Made by a program: the position numbers and the translations under genes
Shown: piece after piece, positions 1 to 13,810 of the stretch
How the letters are laid out: every line of letters begins with the position of its first letter
Numbering within the stretch: the stretch's first letter is position 1
Notes under the pieces: generated by a model
What the model was told of the DNA's origin: nothing
The model's database searches: none
Seen by the model: only the letters and a program-made list of their open reading frames with translations
Assembly (NCBI GenBank): GCA_043228905.1
Contig: JBHGNT010000001.1
Span: forward strand, 8,060,001-8,124,000
Direction of reading: 5' to 3'
From: Azolla caroliniana
Taxonomy: Eukaryota > Polypodiophyta
Length of the DNA: 64,000 bases

Positions 1-1397
1 TCCCTAAAACTCTTTATTGGTTGACAACTAATATCTTACTCATCTTATCGGTACCATTCAGTGTAAAAAGATCAATAAATCCATGCTTTTGTCTCAAAAA
101 ACTCCATTTCAGATTTATATTTAAAGTTAGCAGTAGCACAAACTTGACTTCATATGCATGCTGACATTTAAGGCCAACGACCATGCATAGACTCCTATAC
201 ATGTGCTGAAGTGCTAGCTAGCTCCGCATTACCCAACAATCATACCATATGGTATGCATGTGGGGTCCAAATCTGAATATGAATATGAATATGCACATGT
301 ATTATGTGTATGAAAATATCCATAAATTGGTTTTTCCTAGAGGTTGTCTTGTATTTGTTGTTTCATCATCACTTTCCGAAAATCCAACATGACTACAAAA
401 ACACTTTGAATGAGCCAAGTAAAAGTTTTCCTACTTGACTTTCATGCTTCTTTGAACATGCTTGGGGATTAAGTCTCTTAACATGTCAAACAAATCATGT
501 ACCTATACACGACTTTGATATGCAATGCAACCACACATCTTTTTCAATTTCCCATGTGTCCTACAATCACCGGAAACCCCAGTCATTTTCATCAATGTCA
601 AAAACTCAAGCATTATTTATAATAACAAAAAATGTAGGCACTTCATATCAAGACATTTGGAAACTACAACAGGATAACACGTATACGTATTTTAAGAAGC
701 AGAATTGATGTAGTGTTGAGTGATAATGTAAAGTATTGGCTATGTATAGAGGAAGAACAAAGTGTTCTTGGCACACATGCGCTTCCAAACAATTTGCAAA
801 AGAATCTCTTTTTATGAATGAATTGGTTGTTTTTACTATATGAAGTACGACAAACAATTCTAAGGTAGCAACCAAATTGATGACTGTGTCACACAGTTAT
901 ATGTAGGATATGAAAATGGAAGTGAAATCATGCTTATGTTTTCCCTTTCCTGAAATGGAAAGTGGAGAAACTCCAAAGACTTATAAGGTTTATATATATA
1001 CAGAGACTCTCTTCATGTAGTCTATGAAGACCCACCAGTTAATAATATTGTGACACATTGTGATATTGGGTATAAGTACGACAATATTAGCCAACTCTCA
1101 CAATCACAAATGTGCTAAGAAGGTGATGGAATTTAGACGGGTAAAAATAATATTGATACAACATATCTTGTGAAAACGTGGGACAGGATATCAATACATG
1201 CTGGCAGGCACTCATGGCAAAAGCCCTTAAAGAGGAACTTCATTGTTATCCTTTTGATAGCTTGGGAAAGAATGAAATGAATAGATTTATGTGGCTACTA
1301 TTCTTGTTCTAGTTAAGGATTCTCCATCCATTAACCCGACACACAAACCAAACAAAAGAAAAGAAAAAAAGAGTGACGCGAGTTGCGAATAACACTT
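1..1397. other. Intergenic, AT-rich, no supported gene
   Basis: Only short ORFs (up to about 75 codons) with no recognisable motif. The part nearest 1398 probably contains the 3'UTR of the U-box gene. No tRNA, large repeat or retroelement domain was seen. Confidence 0.5.
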
Positions 1398-4300
1398 TCA
1401 TCTTGCAAACACACCAGAATAACTGGGAATCTTGTTGAGGTGCTTGAGTGCCTTCTCAGCCATCTGCTTTGTCTGATTGTTACCATACCGAAAAGCTTCC
1501 ACTAATGCGGTATGGACATTCCCATCTTTCAAGATGGTGCGAGCCATGTTATCATCCCTCAGAATACACTCCACGATGCTCACTGATTGTTGCTGAGCAT
1601 TGTCAGTCCGATGTTCCCTCATGATATCAAGGATAGGCTGAATCGCTCCAGCACTGCTTAAAACCTGAATACCCCCTTCAATATTACCATTATTTTGTCC
1701 ATCCATCAACAATGTTGAAAGCGCCTTTAAAGCAGATTCCACCACTCTCATGTTCTGATGCTCAAGGCAAACCACAAGGGGAACCACGGCCCCAGCCTCG
1801 TGAAGGCAAAATGTTTGCTTTGCAGAGCATATACCCCCATGAACCTTGCATAAACCCACTACCTTCTTTGGCATTGATGGCCGCAGGCATGCTAGCAATC
1901 CTGGTCTAAGTATCACTGGCTCAGGTTCTGTTGATAATGCCCTGGAATATAAAGACATGTTAGCCAATGCGAGAGCCGATAGGCACCGGACTTCGTCGAT
2001 CCCATCAGGACTCAAAAGCTTCGTGAACAAAGATGTCAAATTGTGAGCTTGTGCAAGAGCTAGCATGTTATCCTCATGCAACAAATAGGTAAACCTATAT
2101 AGAATTCCCACTAGTCCTTCCTTAAAGTCATTGACAAACCGCCGCCCACCCACTTGTATTATGCCTTGGGATAGCCCATTGAGCTGCTTTAGTACAGCTG
2201 ACAATGCTCCCTCTCGGAGGAGAACACGTGTCAAGTTTGTGTCTTCGATGGGTAGGTTGGCTATGAGCTTTGCTGCAGCCGCTTGTTCTTCGGTGATCCC
2301 ATTAAACTCCAACATTCTTACTAAGGTACCCAGCTGTCCTGTTGCTACATGAAGACCATGCACAAGATCCTGACCCATATGAGGACATAGGTGATATAAC
2401 AACTTTACCGAGCTTGCTTGCAACTCTTTCTGTGGTGCTTCTAGGAACTGTATGAGACTCACAGTTGCTCCCGCACTCCTTATTGCCTTCACAATTTTGC
2501 TGACAGCATTCGGTGACGAAGCAAGCCCCACTAAAACTCTGAGAAGCTTTGCCTCAATGGCAGGACCAGTATTGCTGATCAAATGGAGCAGATTGTGGAG
2601 AACCGTTTCTGAGGTTATAGTATTCCCGTCCCTATCTAGGCGTATTTTCTCTAGGTCTGTACCTGAATTAACTATATTAGCTAATGTCGTTGCAGATATT
2701 TCTTTCAGTTTCATCGGTAACTGGTTTACACCCACAGCAAACAAGCTTCGAATAAGAGCTTGAAGAATGCCCGATTCAACTAGCAATTTAGCATTGCTTT
2801 CAAGAGTAGAAAGGTGGCACAAACATTTTAGCGCAGATTCCCGACCTGCCATATAACCACTTTCGAGCATTTCCACTAGAGTCTTTCCTCCAAGTTCAGC
2901 GGCTTTGGCCTTTCCTTCCCTGCTGAGCACCAGCTCACCAAGCATTGTTGCCATCTCTAACCGGATTTCTTCACCACCTTTTTTCAAGCAGGAAAAACGA
3001 TCATCAGCATTTCAATTCAATCAAAATGTTAATACTCTAGGCAAACACTCCATCAAAAATGATTGATCACACAACAAAAACAGTTTGATCAGGAATGTCC
3101 TTAGAATATCATAGCAACATTCCCAAGGTTAAAATAACACATTATGATAGCAAAATTTAATTGATATGGTCAATATTTATCACGTAAGAAATGGGCTATT
3201 GTTGTTTTACATTGAACATTCCCAAGGTTAAAATAACGCACCATGATAGCCCAATTTACTTGATATGGTCTACATTTATCACGTAAGAAGTGGGCTATTG
3301 TTGTTTTACATTGGACAATATCAAGGTTGACCAGGTTTTGCAATTATGATATTGTTATCATTCAGCGACAGCATTATCCAATATCGGGATTCATTGTAAC
3401 GTGATCATAAGTCCACGACACATAAAGGTCCACGTGGACAAGCACTTCGGGATTATGGAGCCAGAATCTCGATTAGGATCTTCCTTTTGGAATTGAAACA
3501 CAATGTTTCTTTCCCGACTGTCTAAGCCAGGCATACATCATATCGAGATTCGAACCTAAGACAATCTTTAGGATAATCACATCCTTGATTGCTTGTCACA
3601 ACAATATATCATTCAAATGATCAAACAGAGAATTTTCTCAGGATATTTGGGTGGTTTTCATGTTTAATTTTCCCCCTCATTGCCTCATTTATTACCCCTA
3701 TTTCCTTCTAATTTTACATTTCCCCAGATTTTTACAACTTACTTCTTTTAGCATACAGTTTTTTACCATGGCTGTTTCCCCCCTACATCCTACATCATTA
3801 CCAATTCCTGAAATTCCCAGTCTTTATCCCTCCACCATTGTCTAACAATGCTTACTGATATACAGCAAAATTTTAAATTTTCTCGAAGATTTTCAAAGTA
3901 TAACCATGTTGAAACGTCGCAAAAGTAATAATCAAAATCACCTCCATCTCTCCTACTTGTTCATCATTCCTCCATAGATCCAGACACACGCATAAGTAAT
4001 ATATTTTCCAATTATAAGGCACAAACCATTCCCATGGAGTAAACTTTAAAATATACAATGTTAAGTATCATTCTCGCCATTGAATAAACAAATAAAATCT
4101 TTAAAAATCACATACCTTCCTGTAACCTTGACAGAAGAGGCTTTAGCCTCCCATTCTCTGCCATTTGTCGTACATTTTGATCACATATTTCCAAGTTATC
4201 AAGTGTTTGTTCCGCTATTCGGACTGTAACAGGATTGTCGGCACTGCTGCTTACAGTTCCAACAAGGACCAATATGGCTCCAGTCTCCAAACCAATCTTT

Positions 4301-6373
4301 TCACACATAGGTTGGAACTTGGACAACTCATACAGAAGTAACGATGCCTCTTCCTTCTCCTTTGAACCATCACGGGATAAACATTTGATGCATCTACGGA
4401 TCGCATCTGTTTCACCAATTGCTTCCTGGAAAAATGGATTCACAGATTAAATATTGCTTTAACTTCACTAGAAATTATATTAGATTCATGAGGAAGTTTT
4501 AGGTCTAATAGTATATCTTTTTAAAAAGTAGAATACTTTTAAATACTTAGCATAGATATTGTACACGTGTTGTATCCTAAATATTTCAGAACTATGCTTG
4601 TACTCAATGCCTATGGTTCCTATATCATTGTACTTTGATGATCATATTTACATAGGGAAGCTACATAGTCTACATATAATTTATTTTTGCTTTAGTTTAC
4701 CAGACTTCTATAAGATTCACATGGATGTAACTATTGATAACAGTTTAGTCACTCAGAGCAACTACCTTATTTACATACCACTTAACTTAGTTGTATGTTA
4801 CTCAATTTCTATAAGATTCACATGTATGTAAACTCTGGTCTAGCAGGTCATTTTGGCCTTTCAAAGAAATTGGTAAAACATCACATTTCTTTTCCATCCC
4901 TCCCAAGAGAGAGTTCAGGAAAGCCCTCATGATATTGACTGGAAAGACCACATGAGTTTTTTAAATTGATACAGTAGACCATAATGTATATTTCACAACA
5001 CAAACAACTAGAGAATATTAAAGATATCCTGCTACAGGAAATATGTAGGTGATAGTTTATTGCAAAAGTTTAAAGATTTCCACTATGGTCAAACTAATGT
5101 TGAAAACCGCTGTCCAAGTTAAATAAGAAAAAAATTCTACTGTTTTATATACCTTGTTGTCATCCACACCCTCTGCCAGTACACAGAGAGTCGCCAAAGC
5201 CGAAAGCCGAACATGCTCGCTTTCTTTCAGGCAATCGGTAATAAGAGATATCAACCCCATGTTTCTTGATTTATGTTTATTCATGCTATTTTTCTGGCAC
5301 AATACCTGTATATCTAGAAGTGCACTAAGCATGTCCTGGTCAGAGCTCCTTGAAGCCAATACAGACTTAGCATTCTCAAGACGTAGAGTCTCATTCCTTG
5401 CAGTCCATTCTTCAATTGTATGCCTAAGGGCAATGCTTGGCTTCAAAGTTATGCTCTCTAGAACCTTTCCTGTTGTTGGACAAACTGGTCTTCTTTTGTT
5501 GTCTTTACAATCCTGAAACCATCTCTCAATTGCACTTCTTTCATAAGTTTGCCCATTCTCCAATGTCACAGGATCTGTCATCACTTTCTTAGTTAATGGA
5601 CAAATAAATGCTTCATAGAGTGGTTCTATGCGTTTCTTCTCGCGGTAATGATTACTACTCTCTTCAACAGAGGTGATAGAATCTGCATTCTGTGCCCAAT
5701 TATCCACCATTTGTCCTAACATGTTCATCATCTGAAGATCATAAGCTTCAGTCGTACCTTGAAGATCATTTTTAAGAAGCTCAACTTGAAGTTTCAAGGC
5801 ACTTGAACTGGTGCCATCAATGCCAACCGATCGAGCAATATCAAGCAACAAACCTGCTTGAAGATCTGGGTCATTTTGTAGATAAATGCTATCTTCATTG
5901 AGTAGCTCACAAATTCTTTCATCAGTATGCTTAATCTCAAAATGCGAATGTTGTAGTTCTCTTGAAAGTGACTCGATGACTGCTTTCATGTCTTCACTGA
6001 CCTGGACTGAGGACACTGGAATGAGACTGAGGCTTCTACCAAGATCATGAATAACAGCGACTAATTGCTGAGCAACTAGCTTATAGTGTGTGACTAGATA
6101 AATGCGACTTTTGTTACTGCATGACTTGATTAATACATCTGCTCGTTCAATATCGTGAATTAGAGCCTCGATGATTTCCCTCATCATCGGGGTTGTATCA
6201 CGATATTCTTGAAGCTCAATGCACACAGATAGAATCCGTTCCAGATAGGACGCAAATTGTCCAAAAATATTTTCCTCAATGGTAGCAGTTCGTGCAGAAT
6301 TTGTGACATTTCTTAGTTTGGAAATCAATGATTGCAAAAGTAAGGACGCGGCAGGGAGCTCCACAACCGGCAT
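1398..6373 (-). CDS. U-box/armadillo-repeat E3 ubiquitin ligase (PUB42/43/44 type)
   Basis: Plant U-box E3 ubiquitin ligase; it transfers ubiquitin from an E2 to substrates bound by its armadillo repeats. The model has three exons on the minus strand: 6373-5153, 4425-4116 and 2977-1398. Phases fit (GT donors, AG acceptors) and give 1,036 residues, close to the size I recall for Arabidopsis PUB42. Residues 1-240 are helical, like the U-box N-terminal domain. The U-box lies at about 250-325, with ICPLTKKVMTDPVTLE, YERSAIERWF and PVCPTTG. Residues from about 360 to the end are ARM-like helical repeats. The start at 6373 is the first ATG and gives a typical N-terminus rich in Leu and Ser. A 5'UTR intron is likely. 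The subclass is inferred from architecture and recalled similarity; substrates cannot be predicted. Intron 2 carries a two-copy tandem repeat. Confidence 0.9.
3116..3322. repeat. ~99-bp tandem repeat in U-box gene intron
   Basis: Two similar copies begin at about 3116 and 3215, and a partial third begins near 3314. Each contains a block reading like cccaaggttaaaataac, followed by cacgtaagaa and a gggctattgttgttttac block. It lies wholly inside the intron between the second and third exons of the U-box gene. Confidence 0.8.
3530..3605 (-). repeat. tRNA-like B-box relic (possible SINE)
   Basis: On the minus strand positions 3560-3546 read cttaggttcgaatct, close to the Pol III B-box consensus GGTTCGANTCC. 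The A-box expected about 35-45 bases upstream is weak (gacaagcaatcaagg) and no cloverleaf can be drawn. A decayed tRNA-derived SINE is possible, but a chance B-box is not excluded. Confidence 0.25.
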
Positions 6374-6388
6374 TTCGAAAGTATGTAT

Positions 6389-6748
6389 CTGTTCAGTGGA
6401 AAGACTAAGTCAAGATCCCACCTAATATTCCAAATGACATAAATGAACCCTAAATGTGCTCAATCAACCAACGGTGTGTTATGCGTTATGTTGATATGAT
6501 GTTTGAAGCTATGAGCTGTGACATTATGATGTTTTGATGCTATGTTTATGATGTTAAGCTGTGTATGATGAGTATGATTATGTGATATCAGGAAATTTCC
6601 TGTTGGGTGGATTCTTTTTTATCAATGGTATTTTCATACCTCGTGTGAATAAATAATACTAATCATGTGTTCTAGCTCGTTAAATTTCTGATGAAAGCAA
6701 CAACAAAAAACCAAACAGAATATATAGAACAGAAGGATTAGAGGTTAC
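6389..6748 (-). other. Probable 5'UTR intron of the U-box gene
   Basis: On the minus strand a donor (CAG then GGTAACC) lies at 6748 and an acceptor (CTGAACAG) ends at 6389, only 15 bases upstream of the start codon. Leader exon sequence would lie above 6748, in a GA-rich region reaching about 7,000. Inferred from splice consensus only. Confidence 0.45.
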
Positions 6749-7116
6749 CCTGCTTATGCGTGGTATATTTGGATCAAACAGGGCTCTGCGGAGTTCAAAG
6801 GGAGAGAGATGTGTTGCAGAAAAAAGAGCATTTCTCTTCGCCTTTCATTTGGTGAGGCAAAATCACCATCTCTCTCTGCTTCATTTCACTTCAGCGTTGT
6901 TTGAAGACAACTTCAAGGAGGGGAAATAAATGTAATAAAAATAGAAAACAGCTCAATTTTAGGGTTTCTGTGTGATCAGCAGAGAAGAAGAAATTTGGGC
7001 GAGGACCGCATATCATTCTGTTTGACCTAATCAAAGTCAAAAGACTCTGTGCACTCTCCCCACTTCTTCACTTAAAAAACAAAAATACACACATGATATG
7101 CGATGCTCTGTTTCTG

Positions 7117-7119
<3 letters not shown>

Positions 7120-7158
<39 letters not shown>
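7120..7158. repeat. (CT)n microsatellite
   Basis: Uninterrupted CT run of about 39 bases just upstream of the U-box gene leader. On the gene's strand it is a GA repeat, a common plant promoter or leader element. Confidence 0.95.
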
Positions 7159-7161
<3 letters not shown>

Positions 7162-8559
7162 CCTTCGTTTGTTAAATAAATAATAAACAAAATGGGCAGA
7201 AAAATTCCTTCCTTATTTTTGTTTGCTTTAGTATGAAATCTTGACCCCAAGCAATTTAGATTCTAGAAAACAATTGAAAATATGAGTATGTAACAATATC
7301 CAAGTCACACAATCACTACATAAAACTGTTGGAGTCTTTGAGTTTATTTTTGCTTCCCGTGTTTACCTCGATCCGAAATATTAAGTTTTCGGCTGGCTTC
7401 ATTTATTTTGTTGCTAGTTTGTGCCTTTCTTCGTAACATGAGAATCGATCAATCGAGAGGGATACCTCCTTTTGTGGAGATCGCCAATTGTTGGCACTTT
7501 ATTCATTCTCAGTGAATCCGATAACTTCCCTCCCAGTAATATGTTTGAATTAGCTTTCTCTAATTCTCGTGCATGAATCCTTGACTCTACCTTACATGAA
7601 GGAATGGGTACTGATCTTTAAGGGCATTTATGGAATTATATATGTTTGACCTAAGTTTTAGCTTCTCAAATGATCTTCCCATGTTTTCAGAATTGTTTCC
7701 TTAATCTTTTAAACTCAAAAGCAATTCATTAAGTGTTGGTGGTGTTGTCCAAGTATTATTTTGTAATTATCACATTCATGTCCCTTGGGTTGTTTAATTT
7801 CTTTTATGTTGTGTTGTGCTCAAAGGTCATGTGATTCTCTTCCGAATATTTTAAGCTAAGTTTCTATTTGTCAACGGTTTGAAAAGTAAGATATTTTTAT
7901 TTTTGTAATTTACGTGTTTGATGCTATCTTCATGTGATATTGAGATCATGAATGGGAAATAGAAAGTATTTTCTCAATGCTTAGTGCTTGGCACACAAAA
8001 AAAGTGGCCCTTAGCTCAAGGAATCCTATAGGCTATCATATGATGGAGGGCATCTTACCACCACTTCGAAAAGATGGAGGAGACACTCTCGAATAACCCA
8101 ACTAGTGTAATGTGAGAGGAGAATAAGGAAGATGCATACTATATGTTAGGTGCACCTTTTATAAACCATTGTATGGTCATTGGGACGGTTATGAATATTA
8201 TATGGAGCATGATAGACCCATTTATTGCCTTATTGACTGTAAGTTACAAGTGTTGGCAGCATGCACCACCAAAAGTGGTGCGTCTTTGGTTGTTATTATT
8301 CTTGCTAAATTACCACTGCCTTTCTGGTTTTGTCTTTATAAACAAACGCTCCCTTTTTAGGTGTACCTAATGTGTTATGCAATGGTTGAGGCAAAAACAA
8401 TAATGAATCAGAAAGGAAAAGGAAATTATGTTTATAAAGAAGTACATGAGTATAAGACTAGGTCAATATGAAGCAATAACTTGGGAGCTTGAGGTTGTGA
8501 TTCGTAAACAACAACAATTTCGAGAAATTTGGAAAAACGCAGAGGTCTTCACCTCTTTT

Positions 8560-8760
8560 GGAGAGAGAATAAAGTGGAGATACGCTCCACCAAGATGGTT
8601 TTTTTCGCCCCCCTATTGGAACAACCCTACATGAGGGCTTTTGATACTTGACATGCTGGTTTATGTGGATGTGAGGGTTGTAATATATTGTATGAATTCG
8701 TTGTAGCCTTTCAACATCTTTCCATTAATACCAAGGTGAATCTTTGTTAAAAAAAAAAAG
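8560..8760 (+). mobile_element. Retroposon-like 3' end with poly-A tail
   Basis: A stretch including gttgtagcctttcaacatc and ccattaataccaaggtg ends in an 11-base A run at about 8749-8759. This resembles the 3' end of a plant non-LTR retrotransposon. The segment at 10600-10700 has related wording (gttgtagcctt, ttaataatattgaa) and an A-rich end. No reverse transcriptase domain was recognised upstream, so this is at most a truncated copy. Confidence 0.3.
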
Positions 8761-11416
8761 ACTAGGTCCAAATGTGTTGGTCGACTATTGGCATCGAGCT
8801 AGAATGGTCTTGCAATACTCGTCATTTGAACCCATACAATGGGTTCAAGTCCTCCAAATGAAGTGTCAAGGTGACAAGCTATTTCGAAAGGCTTTAGACC
8901 TAAAATTACATTGCAAATGGAGATGCTCCCTGATAATATCCAAAATCTTTCTTATTATTGTAGCATATAAGTAACATAAAGACAATCAACTGCATGGAGA
9001 CCCATTTCCTAATGTGGTCAAATCTCATTTCATGACAATTGTGGTGTTATTGCAATAAACCAACTTTGTGAACATTCATATTTTCACTTTTAAATGCCAT
9101 GGGGGTCATTTGGTATCCTATTCAAAGGATTTGAAACTCAAGAAAAATATGTGTTTCTTGCATATATTTTGAAGTACCGTATCATTTTCACTACCATTGT
9201 CTATACATGTTCTATTATTATTATCTATAAGATACAAATAGATATACACTATTAACTAGTACCTCTTCCAATACACCAAGTTCCATATATACCTTTCACT
9301 TTTTGGCCTATAACCATGATCCCCCTATTTTCAAAATATTGTTAGAACACCGATGTGACAACTAAAGTTGTTGAGTATAATGCATTCAAATCAGTGGGCA
9401 AGTGTACGGTTCTTTTAGTTGTGTGTAGAGCCATCAAAGGGACAATATGTAGGCTTTGATGCGTGTATGCAATTGATCTAACAAAGGACCACACTAAAGG
9501 GACCCTCCTTATGCTTTGATACACATTTATGAAATCAATGTCATATTTTGTTGTCGAAAGTTCTAGTTGTCTTGTGTGCTCTAACATTGGAGTCGTTAAA
9601 CATTAACAAGCACATTTTTACTCACCAACTTGTACTTAATTCATAAAAGTTCAAATAAAACAACACACCAAATTTGAGAAGCTTGGTGAGCTCATAATTC
9701 ATAGGCCTTGGAGATCCAAAGTTACCTTTGGTAAATAGAATCCTTAGGTGCCAATATAATATTTATGATATATTCACCTTGTTACGGGTAATTTTGTCTT
9801 TTTTCTTTTAAAAAATAGAATGGTCATTTGCTTGCTCCAAAACCTTCAAGCTTTGCAACACCTTGTTTTCTTTTAGGGTTAACTATGCAAGACCTCCTTT
9901 CTTACAAAATAAGTTCTCTAACTGAAAAAACCTCATAGACTCCTACAAGCACTCATGACAGAGACAAAATCCTTAGACAAGGTAGATTCCATATTAACTA
10001 CGGATAATGATATTGACGCAAACAAAAAAATTGAGTATTGACACGATGGAAATATGGGAAAAATGTTGCCATTTGTTGGGAAGAGCTACCAAAAAGAACT
10101 CAAGAGGTTTATTCCATTTCATGTCCAATGGACAAATTTTATCAAATTTTAATGTATTGGACATCATAAATAGAAACTTCACCTAGAATCAATATCATTT
10201 AGGAAAACATATTTGATTTAGATCCTTTGGAAGTAGGAGTCTTTTCCATATATCTCCAAGAAGAAAATCATAACTTCAATCAAATGTCCTCTCAATTAAA
10301 GGAGAGATACAATTTCCACACTTTACAAACAATGATTATTGTATAATAATCTATCTGGCCTTCTTTAATTTGAATGTTCATATTTGATGGTCATGTATAT
10401 GGGCAATATCTCATTCCATCTATTGTTACTCAACCTAGAGGTCTAAGTATCATACAAAAACATAACATGTTGTAGGAATAACTCAAGAGCCTCAATGGCA
10501 CTATCGACTTCCATGGAATCTTTCTTGAATATCAACAAATTTCAACATCTTCTACAAAGTTCGATATTTGGTCCTAGGGTTATTTTACATCATTGTATAT
10601 AAAAAGTTGTAAGCTCCTAGGCAACTAGGTTCAAGTTGTAGCCTTCGGGCGTTGTTTTCTTAATAATATTGAAGAAAATCTTTTATAATAAAAACATGTT
10701 GTTGGAATAGCTCATTAACTTCTAGGTGGATTTGATGCAACATAGACGTTTGTCCTACCAATAATCATTTTAATGGGGCAACAATTGGGAGGAGATTGTA
10801 ACTACATATTTTTGCAATTAATATAAAGTGTAATTGCATGTTTTCTAAGATCAATTTTCGAAATGTTGGTTGATGAAATCCATTTTGTAATTTCCTCTAA
10901 TTTGTTTATGATTTCCGTAATATATTTTCAGTAATTTATCTATCTTAATTTGTTGAAATATTTTGTTACGTTTCAATTAAATAAACAATTCAAATATAAC
11001 ATAATTTAGTCATAAGTTACTCACGAGTCATATCTATATTTCTACAAAGTACAAACAATTATAAATTTATACAATATTTATCCTTTCCCTCTGAGAAAAT
11101 ACATGTTGAGAGATCAAGCTCAACTTAGTTTAGTTAGTTAGTCAACCATGTAACTTCGTAGTTACCTAGATAGAATCTAGTTAGAAGTGTTGACTATAAC
11201 GACTTAAATAGGACCTTGTACTTAAGTAGGATATTCTAGATCCTCTACTCCCAAGGTCATTTAATATAGGACTTACACGGTTGTACCTATATTATCGTCA
11301 CACATGTGCACCCTTGCACATGAAATGTATATATACCTCATTGTGGGTATTTTTGTAGATGATGATGATAATGCTAATTTAATATAGTTACTCATCCCCC
11401 ATCTTGTGTTGTTCAT

Positions 11417-11420
<4 letters not shown>

Positions 11421-11449
<29 letters not shown>
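11421..11449. repeat. (CT)n microsatellite
   Basis: Pure CT dinucleotide run of about 29 bases in intergenic DNA. Confidence 0.95.
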
Positions 11450-11453
<4 letters not shown>

Positions 11454-11604
11454 TCACACATATACACACACATCACTTAACCTTCCACTTATCAACTAAT
11501 CATATACTTAGGTACTAATTAATCCTTGCTTAATTACTTACCTAATTCTTAACAATACATCTAGAAGCAATTATATGAAGTTTATTCCTTCAATGAAAGT
11601 GTGT

Positions 11605-11680
11605 TGTCTTACAAGTTAAACTCAAGACATCATGTTTACTAAATAGGTGCCCTAATCCATTGAGCTAAGAAAGGTTATAG
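11605..11680 (-). repeat. tRNA-like relic (tRNA-derived SINE candidate)
   Basis: On the minus strand positions 11669-11649 read cttagctcaatggattaggg, a good match to the tRNA A-box (TAGCTCAGTGG type). Positions 11626-11612 read cttgagtttaacttg, a degenerate B-box, at tRNA-like spacing. The acceptor stem does not pair, so a functional tRNA gene is unlikely; a decayed tRNA-derived SINE is the better reading. Confidence 0.4.
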
Positions 11681-12179
11681 GTAGCAACTTTTATTTTATT
11701 TTCATTGCTAACCATTGTTGTGTCATGGTTAGGAATGACTTAAGTAGCATGGAAAGCAATTCAAACATAATGATAAACGTGGTTACTAATTGATATCCTG
11801 TTGTTTGAGCCTTATTCATTGGAGTGACCCCCATGGAAACAAAAAATTCCAACACATGGATGGAAACGGCTCTAACTCAACTCAACTCAACTTGGAGTTC
11901 CTCAAGCCAAGCAATTTAGATCCAAGTTGATTGGAAAAAGCAAAGCCTAAGGCAAGCCACTCTTAAGCTAACGTCTGAGACATGGTTTATCAACTTGAGT
12001 GGCTTGGAAAATGAGATTGGGAAAGAATCAAAGGTGAAGTGCTTGAGCCAACTTGACCCACTCCCAATGTGACCCATAAGCCAAAAGTTTCAAGATCAAA
12101 ACTTGGCTTAGCCACACGCACACACATGTACATATGTACGTGCATACATACATACACATATAACATGCAATGTTAAAGC

Positions 12180-12300
12180 ATTGCCTCTAGGGGTAACATG
12201 GACGATACCCTTGGTATATAGTCTAACAATTCAATACCCTTTGGGGGGGTAATGTAGAAAATACCTTTGGTATATTGTCAAACCATTCAATATTACATGT
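12180..12300. repeat. Degenerate ~65-bp direct duplication
   Basis: Two adjacent segments share ggggtaa, then ataccc/ttggtatat, then a caa(c/a)cattcaata block. The second copy starts after a run of seven G at about 12243. No gene is associated. Confidence 0.5.
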
Positions 12301-13810
12301 TGCGCCAATTTGAATCTCCATTGTGAAACCACGAGTTCATTTTCAATTTTTGTGCTTCAGTGAACAAACATAATCATGAGTGACTGGAGTCAAATTGTGA
12401 ACAAAGAGAACCAATGGAAATTGAATGTGACACAAACAAACCACATCGAGTTCCAAGAAAAATTTATTTAGGTAAAATATACATATGTACTCAATAAACA
12501 TAGATTTTCGTGAGTATTAATAATATAAACTAAAAGAGGCATTGTATCTACTATCAAGTTAAACCAAGTATGTATTTGTGATCAATCATTAGTCATTAAT
12601 CATGCCACTAGAATATGGAGCCTTGTATTTATAAAGAATAATATCTATTCACATGACACATGATGTGTATACACTTGAAACCCAAACATTTATAAAGGCC
12701 TCTCTTTTTATATTTAGGGTGAGACTAATAATGAGATAATTATTTTATGCTAAATGTTCTTCTCTCTCTATATGTTTTGTTTTAAACTAAGATAATGTAA
12801 CCAATAAAACCAAACCAAATCAGATTAGACCATATGTCACTCACTAAGAGGGAACAAACAAACACATTTGGCATGTAGACTAAAAGGGAATTGTATCTCC
12901 CCATGTAGGGAAAGAGGGAAACGAGAACAAACATATTTGGAGAAGTATAAATAGAGGTCAAAGACACTGATCCATGAATGCAATCAATGGATATAATTAG
13001 AATAAATCCAACGTTGACCATCTATCTTTCAATGCCTCAGATGACATAATGTAGAGGCAAAAGGATTAGAATAAGTCACTAATAAATTGATTACGAGTCC
13101 TTGTGCATCTAAATCGAGAAGAATTGCCTATGTCATTCTAACTTCATATTTTAGAGTATGAGATGGGTATTCTATCTAAATTTGTCATATAGTTGGTATC
13201 TTTGTTGGGTGGACCCGTATGCTTGACAAGAATGGAGGACAAGTTTGGTCAAACGGGAAATTGAGTAATCTTTGTAGGGACAACCCTTTTTATGACTCAC
13301 CTGCATTAAAGCGAGGGTATCGACATAGTTCAAGAAAATACATGGGAATTAGTCAAATGAAAAGACAAAGCAAAACATGGAAGAAGTCCCATGTCTTTAC
13401 GAGAACACGAGGATACATTTTCGTATTCCAAGAGTCGTAGTTAAAGAGGACTGCTTTTGAAATATTTCAATTGCAGAATCTAAACAAATCGTAGGCATTG
13501 CAATGAGTGCCCAACAAGTTTTGCCCATGACATTTTAGTTTGGGGATGATGCCCGTGTTTCTAAGAACTGGGTTGGTAAGTATTATAGATGAGCAAAGAC
13601 TCGCCTGAAATACGTCCGCCCCCTCCACACCCCCACAAAAATGATTTAGTCTGTATTTCTTAGACACGTTTTAGTTTTTTTTTTTGCTAGAAAGAGTAGC
13701 TTCGGTCACAAATGTGCTCTTCATGTTTCTGGAAATGCCCGCCTGCTCTCTTTCAAGGGGGGTAGACTATAGTGTTGGAGAGAGAAGAGAAGAACCTTTT
13801 GGGTGGGGGA

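Noticed and set aside
2131-2763. Plus-strand ORFs opposite the U-box gene's ARM exon
   Set aside because: Antisense shadows of a long conserved coding exon; no domain in these frames.
8235-8285. Small hairpin gcaccac/gtggtgc as a terminator or microRNA
   Set aside because: A seven-base stem only; expected often by chance in this much DNA.
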